A DNA stretch of 64,000 bases from assembly GCA_005223185.1 (NCBI GenBank), contig NJBN01000002.1, positions 248,001-312,000 on the forward strand, read 5' to 3'. The DNA comes from a candidate division LCP-89 bacterium B3_LCP (GTDB lineage: Bacteria; Electryoneota; B3-LCP). Made by a program: the position numbers and the translations under genes. Below are positions 46,492 through 56,230 of the stretch, piece after piece. The notes beneath the pieces are model-generated. The model was not told the origin of the DNA. It saw only the letters and a program-made list of their open reading frames with translations, and searched no databases. The stretch's first letter is position 1. The number at the start of each line of letters is the position of its first letter.

Positions 46492-49400
46492 TTATTTCAC
46501 CAGCACCATCTTCCGCACAGCTGTGAAATCGCCTGCTTCAATGCGGTAGAAGTAGATGCCGGATGATAGTCCTGATCCGTCGAAAGTGAACACATGGCAG
46601 CCCGCTCCACGATATCCGTTGACTAATTGCGCTACCTGGCGACCGAGCATGTTATAGACTGCGAGCTGGACTCGTCCAGCTTCAGGCAGTGCGAAGCTGA
46701 TAGTAGTCAGCGGATTGAAGGGGTTGGGGTAATTCTGTTCCAGAGAATAAGTCTCAGGGATAGACGGATCATCTTTAGTAGTCAACCATTCATCGAACGG
46801 TTCACCGCTGTTTGACCAATCTTCAACCCAGGCGCCGTCTCCTGTTGTGAGCTTCTCGAAAGTAAAACTGTCCATGTCCCAGATTGTTTCGGGGTGCAAT
46901 CCTATGAAAGCTTGATAGGTGTAAGTCCCCTCCGGAGCGCCGCCGGGTACTGTCTGGGAACGATCTCGATCCAGTTGAAAACCGGCAGGTAGCGTCAAGT
47001 TGATGGGGCCTAACAAGGGTCCGTAAAGGTTTCCGTTCGGGAGTATCACATTGCACCAGACGTCACCTACCACCTGGTTGGCTCCTGAATTTGCTATGGC
47101 GATATTGAAATCGAACGATCCACCGGTAGCCGGAATCTGGATGGGTGTGCCGTAGGGAGTTAATGAAACTGTAGCATACGCAGCTCCTTGGTCGAAGTAA
47201 TTAGCTCCCATATCGTCTCTTGTACCATCCGGATCGTTGTAGAAGGGATCTGGGTCTCCGGCGTCAATGCAGGGCGAATTCGGATCTAAGAACCAGGTGT
47301 TGATTAAGAGGGGATCTTCTTCGATTGTACCCACTCCAGCAGTTGCGCCATTGGCAAAGGGGGTGGGGCAGTTGTAGATGCAGCTGTATTCAACTACAGT
47401 CGGACCATTTACACCAGTTTCGCAATTTACAATGATGTTGTTCCTCGCGGTACCTGAAAAATCCATTATGCCATATCTGGCATTGATTATAGTATTATTG
47501 AAAACTTCACCTATCGGATCATCAACACCATAACCGTCAGCATTTATACAGTTGTGTCGCGCAACTCCTGAACAATTATACAAACCCCTACCGTTGTCAA
47601 ATGTATATCCTGAACCTGTAGTAGAAGTAATAATATTATGTGAAATTTCACCTGAGCATTCGTCAAACCCATAAGCACTAGCAAACCAGGAAGGATTCGA
47701 AGCATAAGCGTTCAACACATTGTTGATGAATAGTCCTTCGGAGTATGCCACGCATGTTGCAATCGCCGGGAAAAACTCAACATTGAAGCTCATATAATCA
47801 TGTATGTAATTATTAATGACTATCCAATCTGTTCCATAACGTATTCCTCCATCTATTTCACTGTTGGTTATGGTATTGCCAGAGGAGTTTTCAGCATAGA
47901 TGGATCCAGTAAGGCAATTATCTATTAGCACTGGTTGACTTCCCAAGTAAACACATTCAGAGATTGTTGTGTTGTAAAGTTCCAAAGAGCAGGTTGGTAT
48001 TTCGACAATTACTTCATTAAAGTGTGTGTAATGTATGTATGAGGGTTGGCTTGCATTATGGAAGTAGGTTCGGCTCCAGAATGGGCCGCTTATTAATACA
48101 GGGTCTTCTTCTGTACCCTGACATAGCAGAACGCCGTAGACATCGAATGTGAGAATCTCGAGAAATTCAACTTCAGTTCCAGGTAGCATTATTAGGGTAT
48201 CCCCTTCAGGGATAAAAACATCACCCACAATTGAATATGGGCTATTTGCGGCAGTCCATATACCTGAGACGGCACCCTGTAAAACGCTTCCATCGTAATA
48301 GTAGGCTCCCATATCAGTTCTACTACTATCGGGATCGAGAGGGTATGTGGGATCTCCGGCATCTATGCATGGGGAATTCGGCATCAATTCGCAGTCTTCT
48401 GTAATCAAAGGATTACCCAGCAAATTACCTATACCGGGCCAGAGTTCAGGTGCAATTGAATAGGTCATGCTTACTTGGGCGGGATTGACAGTGATAAAGG
48501 TAGTGTCAAGATCATATATGATTGAGTTTGAAATGTTTATCTGCGAGAGATTATCAATTATTTCTACTGCATAGGGTTCATAATTACCATAATGATAACA
48601 TAAATCACTATGATCAAAATCTACTGTTGATGAACTATCAAGAACTAGAACGGCACTCTGTTGCTCAAAGTAAGGATAACTGTAGGTGAACAAAGAGCGT
48701 GTAATATTGACATCTGATCCGCTAACGTATAAGGCTACACCATTTTCATTTTCTTCGTTGTTATATATCTCAGACCTGTAAAAAGTACATGAATCAATTA
48801 CTATGTTGGAATTATCGATGTACATTGAGCCTCCAAAACTTGCTTCACAGTATTCAAAATAACAGCCGTCCATGCTTATTTCGCTACAGTTAGAAGCATG
48901 AAATCCGCCGCCTAAAGCTGCATAACAGTCTTCAAAATAACAGCTGTCCATGCTTATTTGGTTACAGTTATAAGCATAAAATCCGCCTCCTTTATTATTA
49001 AAACAATCGGATATGTAACAGTTTCTCATGTTTAGTTGTGAATTATCCAAGAATATACCACCTCCTCTTCCATTGTTTAATGGATAAGAGACACCACCTT
49101 CTTTAATTATTACATATTCAAGCCTATTATCTCCGTCAGCGAAATTGAAAATTAAGCCACCCCAATCATCATTGTCAGTTGGTGTGAAGTGTATTGAATC
49201 TTCTTCACTACCTATTGCCTGTAGATTTCCCTCTATCTGAAAAACTCTAGTAGGCTCGAACATCACTTCTACACCGGCCTCTATGACTAATTGCTCGCCA
49301 TCTTCCACAATTAAATCTTCATCAAAACAATAAGGAGATTGTGCTGCTGTCCAGATGCCAGAAACAGGTGTAAATTCACGTAGAGGACCCCAAATATGTA

Positions 49401-50739
49401 CAGATGCAGTATCGTTAATAATAAATTGAGGTGATGTGAAAACCAGATCACTGGATCTGTCATACCCTGGGCATGTAAATGTAATGGGAATTTCAGTGCC
49501 TTGATTCGGCTCCAAAATTAATGGAGTGATGATATTGTATTGGAAATTATCCGGTGAAGTTAAATAGGAACCGGTAATAGTAATATTGTAGGGGTGCAAG
49601 TTTAAGAGTTGAAACGACTTTTCTGTTTGTTGAGTAGGCCACAAGGGTTCAAATTCAACATTAAGAACTGATGGAATTATGAGATCATAGCTCCTGAGTC
49701 CCATATCTGACCTTGAACTGTCTTCGTCAACCCAAAATCCTGAAGGATTCCCTGTATCAATACAGGGAGAACCAGGACTAAGGTTGAAGTTTCCGTTAGT
49801 AGGATCCATAAACAATGGATCAGCAGAAATATTACCGATACCTGGATACGTAAAGGGCAAATCACAATACTCAACATCATATGTCTGCCCTCCCCCTACC
49901 AGCGAATCCCCTACCCAAAAAATGCAATTTTGTATAATCTTATATTTGTAATTAGTAGCCGCACCATATTCATCAAAGAAAGGGTAACCCGGTGACACCG
50001 TTTCATAAAAAATCGAATTTGCGACTATTCCTTTATAGAGAGAAATCACATATTGACACTCATTTTCGAAAAACTGGCAGTTATAAATAACGGAGTTTTG
50101 TTCTTCTTCAAGGTAATTAGAATAACCTGCCGCGATGATTCCATCGCTTATGTTATCGAAAAATCTACAGTTTCTTATTAGGATATCTCCATCTGTATTA
50201 ATGCCAATCTGGCCGCCGGTCGTATTATTATAGAAATCACAATTACTTATTAATATATCACAACTAACACCACCATTAACATCAATGGGGGATTTATCAC
50301 AAGTATTGTTTCTGAAGGTACAGTTGTTAATTTCTGCATTTGAAGATTTGATGTGGAGGCAGTCCCCCATATACCAACTAAAAAAACCACTTGATCCTTG
50401 AAATATTGCGTAGTTTATAGAATTTAGTCTCGGATAAGTAACATCGATTGTTATGCTTTTCCAAGTTGTATTCCCATCTGAGAATAACACAGAGTCGGTT
50501 TCTGTACCATTTACTGTGAAAACTTCTTCAATTTCTAGTATGCAATCCGAATTGAAGAAGACTTCAACAGCAGCTTCAACTGTTAAGGAATCTGCCCAGG
50601 TATCAGCCGTGATTATATACGGACTTCCCGCCGGAGTCCAGGTTTGACTGCCGATACTCCCTGAGATATACGTTTGCCCCTGTGCCAGAACCGGAATTAG
50701 GATAATCAGGATTATGAAGATAATTTTATGACCACGCAT
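46492..50739 (-). CDS. Very large secreted beta-helix protein with T9SS tail
   Basis: 1415 residues from ATG 50739; the ATG at 50751 overlaps the GGAGG site and is rejected. Signal peptide about 1-22. Three beta-helix blocks: about 30-350 (DILISNCDFYNNTTGGQIGI), about 470-830 (ISMDSCYFEDCYAALGGGFH) and about 840-1200 (VEYSCIYNCPTPFANGA). Each ends with SPCID[TA]G(N/D)P. A spacer near 360-460 (PTQQTEKSFQLLNLHPYNIT) looks Ig-like. Beta domain about 1205-1320 and T9SS tail (NYPNPFNPLTTISFAL ... KMVLVK). Same family as its neighbours but much more diverged. Probable surface-layer or adhesion protein. Confidence 0.88.
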   Translation of the reverse strand: MRGHKIIFIILIILIPVLAQGQTYISGSIGSQTWTPAGSPYIITADTWADSLTVEAAVEVFFNSDCILEIEEVFTVNGTETDSVLFSDGNTTWKSITIDVTYPRLNSINYAIFQGSSGFFSWYMGDCLHIKSSNAEINNCTFRNNTCDKSPIDVNGGVSCDILISNCDFYNNTTGGQIGINTDGDILIRNCRFFDNISDGIIAAGYSNYLEEEQNSVIYNCQFFENECQYVISLYKGIVANSIFYETVSPGYPFFDEYGAATNYKYKIIQNCIFWVGDSLVGGGQTYDVEYCDLPFTYPGIGNISADPLFMDPTNGNFNLSPGSPCIDTGNPSGFWVDEDSSRSDMGLRSYDLIIPSVLNVEFEPLWPTQQTEKSFQLLNLHPYNITITGSYLTSPDNFQYNIITPLILEPNQGTEIPITFTCPGYDRSSDLVFTSPQFIINDTASVHIWGPLREFTPVSGIWTAAQSPYCFDEDLIVEDGEQLVIEAGVEVMFEPTRVFQIEGNLQAIGSEEDSIHFTPTDNDDWGGLIFNFADGDNRLEYVIIKEGGVSYPLNNGRGGGIFLDNSQLNMRNCYISDCFNNKGGGFYAYNCNQISMDSCYFEDCYAALGGGFHASNCSEISMDGCYFEYCEASFGGSMYIDNSNIVIDSCTFYRSEIYNNEENENGVALYVSGSDVNITRSLFTYSYPYFEQQSAVLVLDSSSTVDFDHSDLCYHYGNYEPYAVEIIDNLSQINISNSIIYDLDTTFITVNPAQVSMTYSIAPELWPGIGNLLGNPLITEDCELMPNSPCIDAGDPTYPLDPDSSRTDMGAYYYDGSVLQGAVSGIWTAANSPYSIVGDVFIPEGDTLIMLPGTEVEFLEILTFDVYGVLLCQGTEEDPVLISGPFWSRTYFHNASQPSYIHYTHFNEVIVEIPTCSLELYNTTISECVYLGSQPVLIDNCLTGSIYAENSSGNTITNSEIDGGIRYGTDWIVINNYIHDYMSFNVEFFPAIATCVAYSEGLFINNVLNAYASNPSWFASAYGFDECSGEISHNIITSTTGSGYTFDNGRGLYNCSGVARHNCINADGYGVDDPIGEVFNNTIINARYGIMDFSGTARNNIIVNCETGVNGPTVVEYSCIYNCPTPFANGATAGVGTIEEDPLLINTWFLDPNSPCIDAGDPDPFYNDPDGTRDDMGANYFDQGAAYATVSLTPYGTPIQIPATGGSFDFNIAIANSGANQVVGDVWCNVILPNGNLYGPLLGPINLTLPAGFQLDRDRSQTVPGGAPEGTYTYQAFIGLHPETIWDMDSFTFEKLTTGDGAWVEDWSNSGEPFDEWLTTKDDPSIPETYSLEQNYPNPFNPLTTISFALPEAGRVQLAVYNMLGRQVAQLVNGYRGAGCHVFTFDGSGLSSGIYFYRIEAGDFTAVRKMVLVK

Positions 50740-50813
50740 CACAACCTCCATAATTAGTTAAATCAGCTACTTAGAAGGTGGTTTTTAGAAAATGTGGATA
50801 TCACCGATACTTT

Positions 50814-50842
50814 AATATACACAAAGATTTCGAATTTGTCAA
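50814..50842 (-). promoter_or_regulatory. Promoter of the large beta-helix gene
   Basis: TTGACA (50842-50837), 17 bases, TATATT (50819-50814), all on the minus strand. Confidence 0.7.
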
Positions 50843-50878
50843 GTACTTTATTATTTTGTGGAAATTTATTTAATAAAA

Positions 50879-50906
50879 AGGGCGTTCCACCATAGCAGAA
50901 CGCCCT
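50879..50906 (-). terminator. Terminator of the C25 protease gene
   Basis: On the minus strand AGGGCGTTC pairs with GAACGCCCT and is followed by TTTTATTAAAT. Confidence 0.8.
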
Positions 50907-50932
50907 ACTTTTTCCTTTTAACTTTTCCCTTT

Positions 50933-53900
50933 TTACTTCATCAAAACCATCTTCCGCACAGCGGTGAAGTCTCCCGCTTCTATGCGGTAGAGGTACATGC
51001 CTGAAGACAGTTCGTGTGCATCGAAGCTAACCTCTTGCAAGCCAGCTTCTCTGTGCCCGTCAACCAGAAGTGCCACTTGACGTCCTAACAGGTCGTAAAC
51101 AGCCAACTTCACATAACCCGCTTCCGGTAGACCGAAACTGATCGAGGTTACCGGGTTGAAGGGGTTGGGGTAGTTCTGAGTGAGACTGTACTCATCAGGT
51201 ACCACCACCTCACTGGAAATAGCAGTCATCCACTGTTCGAAGGGCTCACCGTAGTTAGTCCAACTACCCACTTGGGCGCCGTCGCCGGTAGCCAGCTTCT
51301 CAAAGAGGAAGCTGTCCATGTCCCAGATAACGCTGGGATAGACACCGGCGTAACCGTTGTATGTGTACATGCCAGTCGGTGCTACTCCAGGTACATTCTG
51401 TACGCGGTCGCGGTTGCCTGCGAAACCGCCGGGGATAGTCAAAGCAACCGGTCCTAAAGTTGGCCCGTAACTGCTTCCGTTTGGAAGAGTTACATCACAC
51501 CACAGATCGCACGATATCTGCGTGGCTACGTTATTAGTGAGCGCAATGTTGTAATCAAAGCTGCCACCAGTTGCAGGGATCTGAATTGGTAATCCAACCG
51601 GTGTGAGAGTTACCGTTACATCCGAACCCATGGATGCGGCCATGTAGAGGATCGCCATTTCCGCTCCAATCGGCGTGGCATGAATGTCGTAAGTCCCTTC
51701 CAACAGGTACTGCAGTCCATCCGTTTCCGTCGCATTTTCAATACCTACGGTGCACGAAGAAGGATCGCTGACCTGTTGATATTGCATCAGGATCTTGCCA
51801 TCACCCGTTGGAGTGACATGAACGGTCGGATCGTAGAATATAACTTCGAACGTTTCCAGAGCCGTAGCTGGCGTCCACTGCGGCACCCGGAAGAATTCAA
51901 CTACGAAGTAACCTTCGACCACATCGTAGTAAGTGGCTACCTGACCACCCGTCTCCATGTTCATGTCTTCCCAGAAAGGAGCGACCATGGAAACCGGCCC
52001 ATCTAAGTCTGGTATGGCAGAGTTAGACCAATCTGAATCCGGTGTGGCGTCACCCAATGCCAGCCAGCCATTAGTGCAGATGGTTAAATCTGTGTAGTCC
52101 GTCCCGTAGTACTGGAAGCTAAACGGCAGAGCCACTAATGTGGAACGGTCATCCTGCCCGGTAAGCGCGGTTACTTCAACACCAGGACCGCCACCCGCAG
52201 GAGCCACTTCGATCCACTCGAAAACGGGTGCATTGCCACCATCATTGATATCGTATGCATAGTAGCCGTATCCGTCTGGACCTGTAGGTGCGTACATCAG
52301 GTCACCAATGGTGATCTCGAAACTATCAGAACCACTATAGCCGCCACCTGTAAAAGCAAGATTAAGGGTGGCAACATGCTCCTGTGGACAGGAAGCAGAA
52401 ATAGTAACTGAATAGTCTAGATACTGAGCGGAAGCACCGGGTTCTAAGGTTCCAATATTTAACGGTTCATTTGGAACTGTGACAAAGGGATCAGCAGTAC
52501 TCAGGAGTATATGCAAATCTGGTACAGCAGAACTGCCTTCATTGGTAATTTCGATATATATCGTCCCCGATTCACCAGGATCGAAGTTGCCGTTCTGGTT
52601 ACCCGGAGGCGGATCATCAATGATATGTGATGTGTATTCACAATCAGGCGCGTGAGCCACTATGGAAAAGTTACTGGTCCACGTTGTATCTGATACAGCC
52701 TCTAAAGTGAATAATAAACCCTGGCCATCTGCAATGCTGGGATCAGCTTCAATCGAGAAACCGTGATCGGCAGTAGCCATACCGCCTGCGGCGATATCAC
52801 CAACATATTCGGTGCCATCCAGTATCGTAATCAGCGGTTCAGCAGTGAGTACGTTTAAGGTTACTCCAGTAGCCAGAGCAACACCGACATTCTCAGCCGT
52901 AATGGTCAGATTGGATGTTTCGCCGAAATCAAGCTGTCCGTTGTTATTGCCCAGCAGATCATCTGCTACTTCAACCGATTCATAGACCACAAATGGACCG
53001 CTAGGTGGAATGATCTGGATAACCTGCTGATAAGTCAGGTAGTTATGAGCAGAAACTGTGATGGTAAGATCACCTGGCTGCGCTGGTGCAGGGTTGAATT
53101 CCAGAGTGATACTACCCGTATTATCAGTATAACCCGCTGCATAGACTTCACTATTCTGAGCACAGACCAGAGCGCCTTCAAAGCCTACATTCACATCTAA
53201 AGTGCTCGTTCCGATGAGCATCACCGAGGGGTGCGTCACGGTCAAAGTCTGCATGGTGTTGGTCCAAGCATCAACACAGGCATCTCCCAGCCACAGGTAG
53301 GTGCGGATGTTCGATTCGCCGATAGCTCCATGTAGATTATAAACTGTGATATTCGCGAAGTTGGAAGCGTAGCCTATCTGGTTGATACCCAGGTCGTAGA
53401 TCGCCTTGTAAAATTCCTTGTCATAATCATGATTGGGAATGGTGTAAGACGGGATGATAGCACCATTGATGGCGATAGCTGCCGCCGGGGCTTTCATGAA
53501 CGCTTCAGCCAGGCAGTCTCCATTGTATCCGGGAAAGTCCATGTTATCGCAGCAAACGTCGTAGTGGACGAAATAGCGATCGTAGTTCGTAAGTTGGTAT
53601 ACGTGTGTTGCAGTGAAGCTGCCGCTTGTCCCCCAACTCGCCCATCCGGTCTGAGATCCATGACCGCGATAGTTCAGGATACCAGAGCTATAGGTGTTCA
53701 GGTAGTCTATTACGTCCTGATTGGATGCACCAGCACCGCCGTAAGCCGTGCCGAAGATGGGAACCTGAATCGAGTATGGATAAGTGCGGATTTCCTCCTT
53801 GCATTGAGTGTATTTAAGCGGATATTGTTCCGAATGCGCCACTAAGAGTGTATGCTCTGCCCAGTTGGAAACCTCCGGCGCGGTCAAGTATGCCATGGTC

Positions 53901-54997
53901 TTGTCAATTTGGTGGGTAAGATCGGTCGGTCCGTCATAGACGATACGCCCACAAGATAGGTCAGCTAAGTAGTCACCGGGGCCGTCCATCATGGTATACC
54001 AGGAATCAGAGTAGGAATCCACCCAATAGTACATGGGTACATCTACCTGACCACCACTGTAGTAAGCATCACCTACGATTAGGATGTGCTCAAGGCCATA
54101 TAGGTTGTAGAGTTCCGTGACATATGCCTTGATCTCTTCGGCAGTGGAGAACCCGGGCTCAATTACCCGAACTTCAGTTTCATAACCCTGTGCATGCCGG
54201 AAATCGACCAGATCCTGAATGTAGGGGATAGCCGGCGTGGTGGTGACCACTAAGTACTTGGTGCCGGGATTATCTGTTCCCCCGTTGTCCAAGGGGTAAC
54301 CCAGATGATCGAAGTTGATCACTGCGGCGCGGTACAGCTTCTGGAAATTGACGTTGATGGGTGTACGATTGCGTGTGAATTGACGCGTGGCGTTTTGACC
54401 GAAGTATTCGATCTTCACACGCATTTTGGTTGCTACCGTCAGCTCATCCGTTACAGGATTGTAGCTTACAGGTCTCGTTTCCAGGCGGGTCAGTCTGACG
54501 TCCCGCCAGATCTGCGGTTCACTCACCAAAGCGTTTCGATCAGGATAGCTTCCGTTCTGGGTGTAGAACTGCGCATCGATGAAGAATGGCGGCGTATCTT
54601 CGCCGTCAAGTTCCATTTCTTGCGCGGGCCAGATGTTGTATCCCGTCAGTGTAACTGCGTCCAGCACTTCCATCGATACTCGCAGATCGCTGCGATCGGG
54701 AATGCCGATTAATTCTGTGATTACCGGCAGTTGCGGTTTACCCACTTCCCTCAGCGCTGCATTATCACCGAAACTGAGCATCTGGTAAATTTCGTTCCCT
54801 TCGGCGATTTCATCCGAATAGAAACCTGCTAAAGTGACGTCCAGCACAGTTGCGCTTGAGGTGTGGGATACCAGTTTGACTTCAGGTGCAGCGGGCGCCG
54901 CCGCATCCATTGCGATCCATTCTGCTTGTACGGTAGTAAAGCAGAAGAGGATCATAGCCAAGCTTAAGGCATAAATTGATGTGTTCGTAAGTTTCAT
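50933..54997 (-). CDS. Gingipain-family (C25) cysteine protease with T9SS tail
   Basis: 1354 residues, GGAGGAG ribosome site, signal peptide 1-25. A gingipain-type propeptide lies at about 30-240. The catalytic domain (about 245-600) has TKYLVVTTTPAIPYIQDLVD, His446 in NYRGHGSQTGW and the likely nucleophile Cys483 in DVCCDNMDF (compare CxNGDF of gingipains). Ig-like and CARDB-like domains follow (about 600-900, VTAENVGVALATGVTL), a beta-sandwich (GTDYTDLTICTNGWLALGDA) and the T9SS tail (NYPNPFNPVTSISFGL ... KMVLMK). Either a nutrient-scavenging protease or, like PorU (a C25-type enzyme that cleaves T9SS tails), a processing factor; its own sorting tail favours cargo. It has its own promoter. 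Confidence 0.9.
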   Translation of the reverse strand: MKLTNTSIYALSLAMILFCFTTVQAEWIAMDAAAPAAPEVKLVSHTSSATVLDVTLAGFYSDEIAEGNEIYQMLSFGDNAALREVGKPQLPVITELIGIPDRSDLRVSMEVLDAVTLTGYNIWPAQEMELDGEDTPPFFIDAQFYTQNGSYPDRNALVSEPQIWRDVRLTRLETRPVSYNPVTDELTVATKMRVKIEYFGQNATRQFTRNRTPINVNFQKLYRAAVINFDHLGYPLDNGGTDNPGTKYLVVTTTPAIPYIQDLVDFRHAQGYETEVRVIEPGFSTAEEIKAYVTELYNLYGLEHILIVGDAYYSGGQVDVPMYYWVDSYSDSWYTMMDGPGDYLADLSCGRIVYDGPTDLTHQIDKTMAYLTAPEVSNWAEHTLLVAHSEQYPLKYTQCKEEIRTYPYSIQVPIFGTAYGGAGASNQDVIDYLNTYSSGILNYRGHGSQTGWASWGTSGSFTATHVYQLTNYDRYFVHYDVCCDNMDFPGYNGDCLAEAFMKAPAAAIAINGAIIPSYTIPNHDYDKEFYKAIYDLGINQIGYASNFANITVYNLHGAIGESNIRTYLWLGDACVDAWTNTMQTLTVTHPSVMLIGTSTLDVNVGFEGALVCAQNSEVYAAGYTDNTGSITLEFNPAPAQPGDLTITVSAHNYLTYQQVIQIIPPSGPFVVYESVEVADDLLGNNNGQLDFGETSNLTITAENVGVALATGVTLNVLTAEPLITILDGTEYVGDIAAGGMATADHGFSIEADPSIADGQGLLFTLEAVSDTTWTSNFSIVAHAPDCEYTSHIIDDPPPGNQNGNFDPGESGTIYIEITNEGSSAVPDLHILLSTADPFVTVPNEPLNIGTLEPGASAQYLDYSVTISASCPQEHVATLNLAFTGGGYSGSDSFEITIGDLMYAPTGPDGYGYYAYDINDGGNAPVFEWIEVAPAGGGPGVEVTALTGQDDRSTLVALPFSFQYYGTDYTDLTICTNGWLALGDATPDSDWSNSAIPDLDGPVSMVAPFWEDMNMETGGQVATYYDVVEGYFVVEFFRVPQWTPATALETFEVIFYDPTVHVTPTGDGKILMQYQQVSDPSSCTVGIENATETDGLQYLLEGTYDIHATPIGAEMAILYMAASMGSDVTVTLTPVGLPIQIPATGGSFDYNIALTNNVATQISCDLWCDVTLPNGSSYGPTLGPVALTIPGGFAGNRDRVQNVPGVAPTGMYTYNGYAGVYPSVIWDMDSFLFEKLATGDGAQVGSWTNYGEPFEQWMTAISSEVVVPDEYSLTQNYPNPFNPVTSISFGLPEAGYVKLAVYDLLGRQVALLVDGHREAGLQEVSFDAHELSSGMYLYRIEAGDFTAVRKMVLMK

Positions 54998-55054
54998 TGC
55001 TCCTCCGTCATTTGTTTGCGATTATTTCAAGTTAGTATTTTTATCGGTACTATT

Positions 55055-55083
55055 AAGATACACAATTTTCGGGAAAATGTCAA
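55055..55083 (-). promoter_or_regulatory. Promoter of the C25 protease gene
   Basis: TTGACA (55083-55078), 17 bases, TATCTT (55060-55055), minus strand. Leader about 50 bases. Confidence 0.65.
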
Positions 55084-55192
55084 TAGCGGTACTCAAATTA
55101 ATTCAGTTTTACTATTGATATTTTACTTCCAAATAAAAGGAGTTCTTACGCATTGGGACTGTTCCACTCTGTAAGAGTCCCTTTAGGAAAAG

Positions 55193-55306
55193 TGTCACTC
55201 TGAGCGTAGCGAAGAGTCTAATATGGTTCATAAGTTGCCGTATGAAATGAGATTCTTCGCCCCAATAAATTGGGACTCTCCATAGGAGTCCTTCGGACAG
55301 AATGAC
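55193..55306. repeat. Long palindrome, second copy
   Basis: GTCACTCTGAGCGTAGCGAA at one end and GATTCTTCGCCCCAATAAAT ... CAGAATGAC at the other. It is the same family as 36493-36607. It lies between ssb and the protease promoter. Confidence 0.6.
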
Positions 55307-55336
55307 CCCTTTAAGACAGTTCTGGAGGGATACACC

Positions 55337-55774
55337 CTAAAACGGCACATCGTCCTCGCCATCTGGGGCTGCACTTTCAGGTGTATCTTGCGGCGGCGGT
55401 GGAACTGGTTCACGCTGTCCGGCGCCTTTTGCTCCTTCAGGGATAGGATCTAAGTAAGCGAAGTATTCTAGCACTACTTCGGTCATATACTTTTTCTGTC
55501 CTTCCTGGTCTTCCCAACTGCGGTGGGTTAATCTTCCCTCTACATAAATCTTGGAGCCTTTTTTCAAATAGGTCGCTATCGTTTCCGCACGGTTTCCCCA
55601 GGCTACGATATTATGCCACTGAGTTTCGTCCTGCCATTCTCCTTCCTTGTTTTTGTAACGCCTATTAGTAGCCATACTGAAAGTCGCCACACTCTGCCCC
55701 GAAGGAGTTGATTTTAATTCAGGATCTCTTCCGAGATTACCGATCAGCATTACCTTGTTTAATGAACGTGCCAT
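55337..55774 (-). CDS. ssb: Single-stranded DNA-binding protein
   Basis: 145 residues with a GGAGGAAC site. OB fold: LNKVMLIGNLGRDPELK, ETQWHNIVAWGNRAETIATY and KGSKIYVEGRLTHRSWED. A Pro-rich linker leads to the acidic tip DDVPF, the usual docking site for repair and replication partners. Likely the housekeeping SSB. It follows the vanZ-like gene in the same direction with a 48-base gap. Confidence 0.95.
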   Translation of the reverse strand: MARSLNKVMLIGNLGRDPELKSTPSGQSVATFSMATNRRYKNKEGEWQDETQWHNIVAWGNRAETIATYLKKGSKIYVEGRLTHRSWEDQEGQKKYMTEVVLEYFAYLDPIPEGAKGAGQREPVPPPPQDTPESAAPDGEDDVPF

Positions 55775-55822
55775 GTTCGTTCCTCCGAATTGATTTATCT
55801 TCTATTACGTTCTTGAATTTTC

Positions 55823-56230
55823 CTATTTATTCTTTTTTGTGATCACCTTCCCGAATACCAATACTCCTACTATAGCACCAACGCTGTCTGCCAGGACGTC
55901 GAACTCAGAGGCAAACCTTCCCGGTACAAAATATTGATGTAACTCATCGCTTGCTGCATATAAAATACCGAATAGCACACTAACCCAAAACCAGTTACGC
56001 CGTAACCATTCACTCCCTTTGAAATACGCCGTTCTGGCGGCTAAATAGCCCAGTATGCCGAATTCGACAACGTGAGCTAATTTATCCCAGGATATATACT
56101 TGCCCTGTGGTATTATCGCCTTGGAATAGGTTGATAGTAAGAAGATAACTGACAGCCAGACTAATAAAGGAATATACAATCTGACCGGGTTCAGTCTTGT
56201 CACTAACTGCTCTGATGGTGAACGTGTCAT
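55823..56230 (-). CDS. VanZ-like membrane protein
   Basis: 135 residues and four membrane helices. WDKLAHVVEFGILGYLAARTA and SDELHQYFVPGRFASEFDVL show the VanZ pattern (DKxxH, then DExxQ-like). The role of VanZ proteins is not fixed: teicoplanin resistance in enterococci, and various stress roles elsewhere. Its ATG overlaps the nnr stop (ATGA). Confidence 0.8.
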   Translation of the reverse strand: MTRSPSEQLVTRLNPVRLYIPLLVWLSVIFLLSTYSKAIIPQGKYISWDKLAHVVEFGILGYLAARTAYFKGSEWLRRNWFWVSVLFGILYAASDELHQYFVPGRFASEFDVLADSVGAIVGVLVFGKVITKKNK

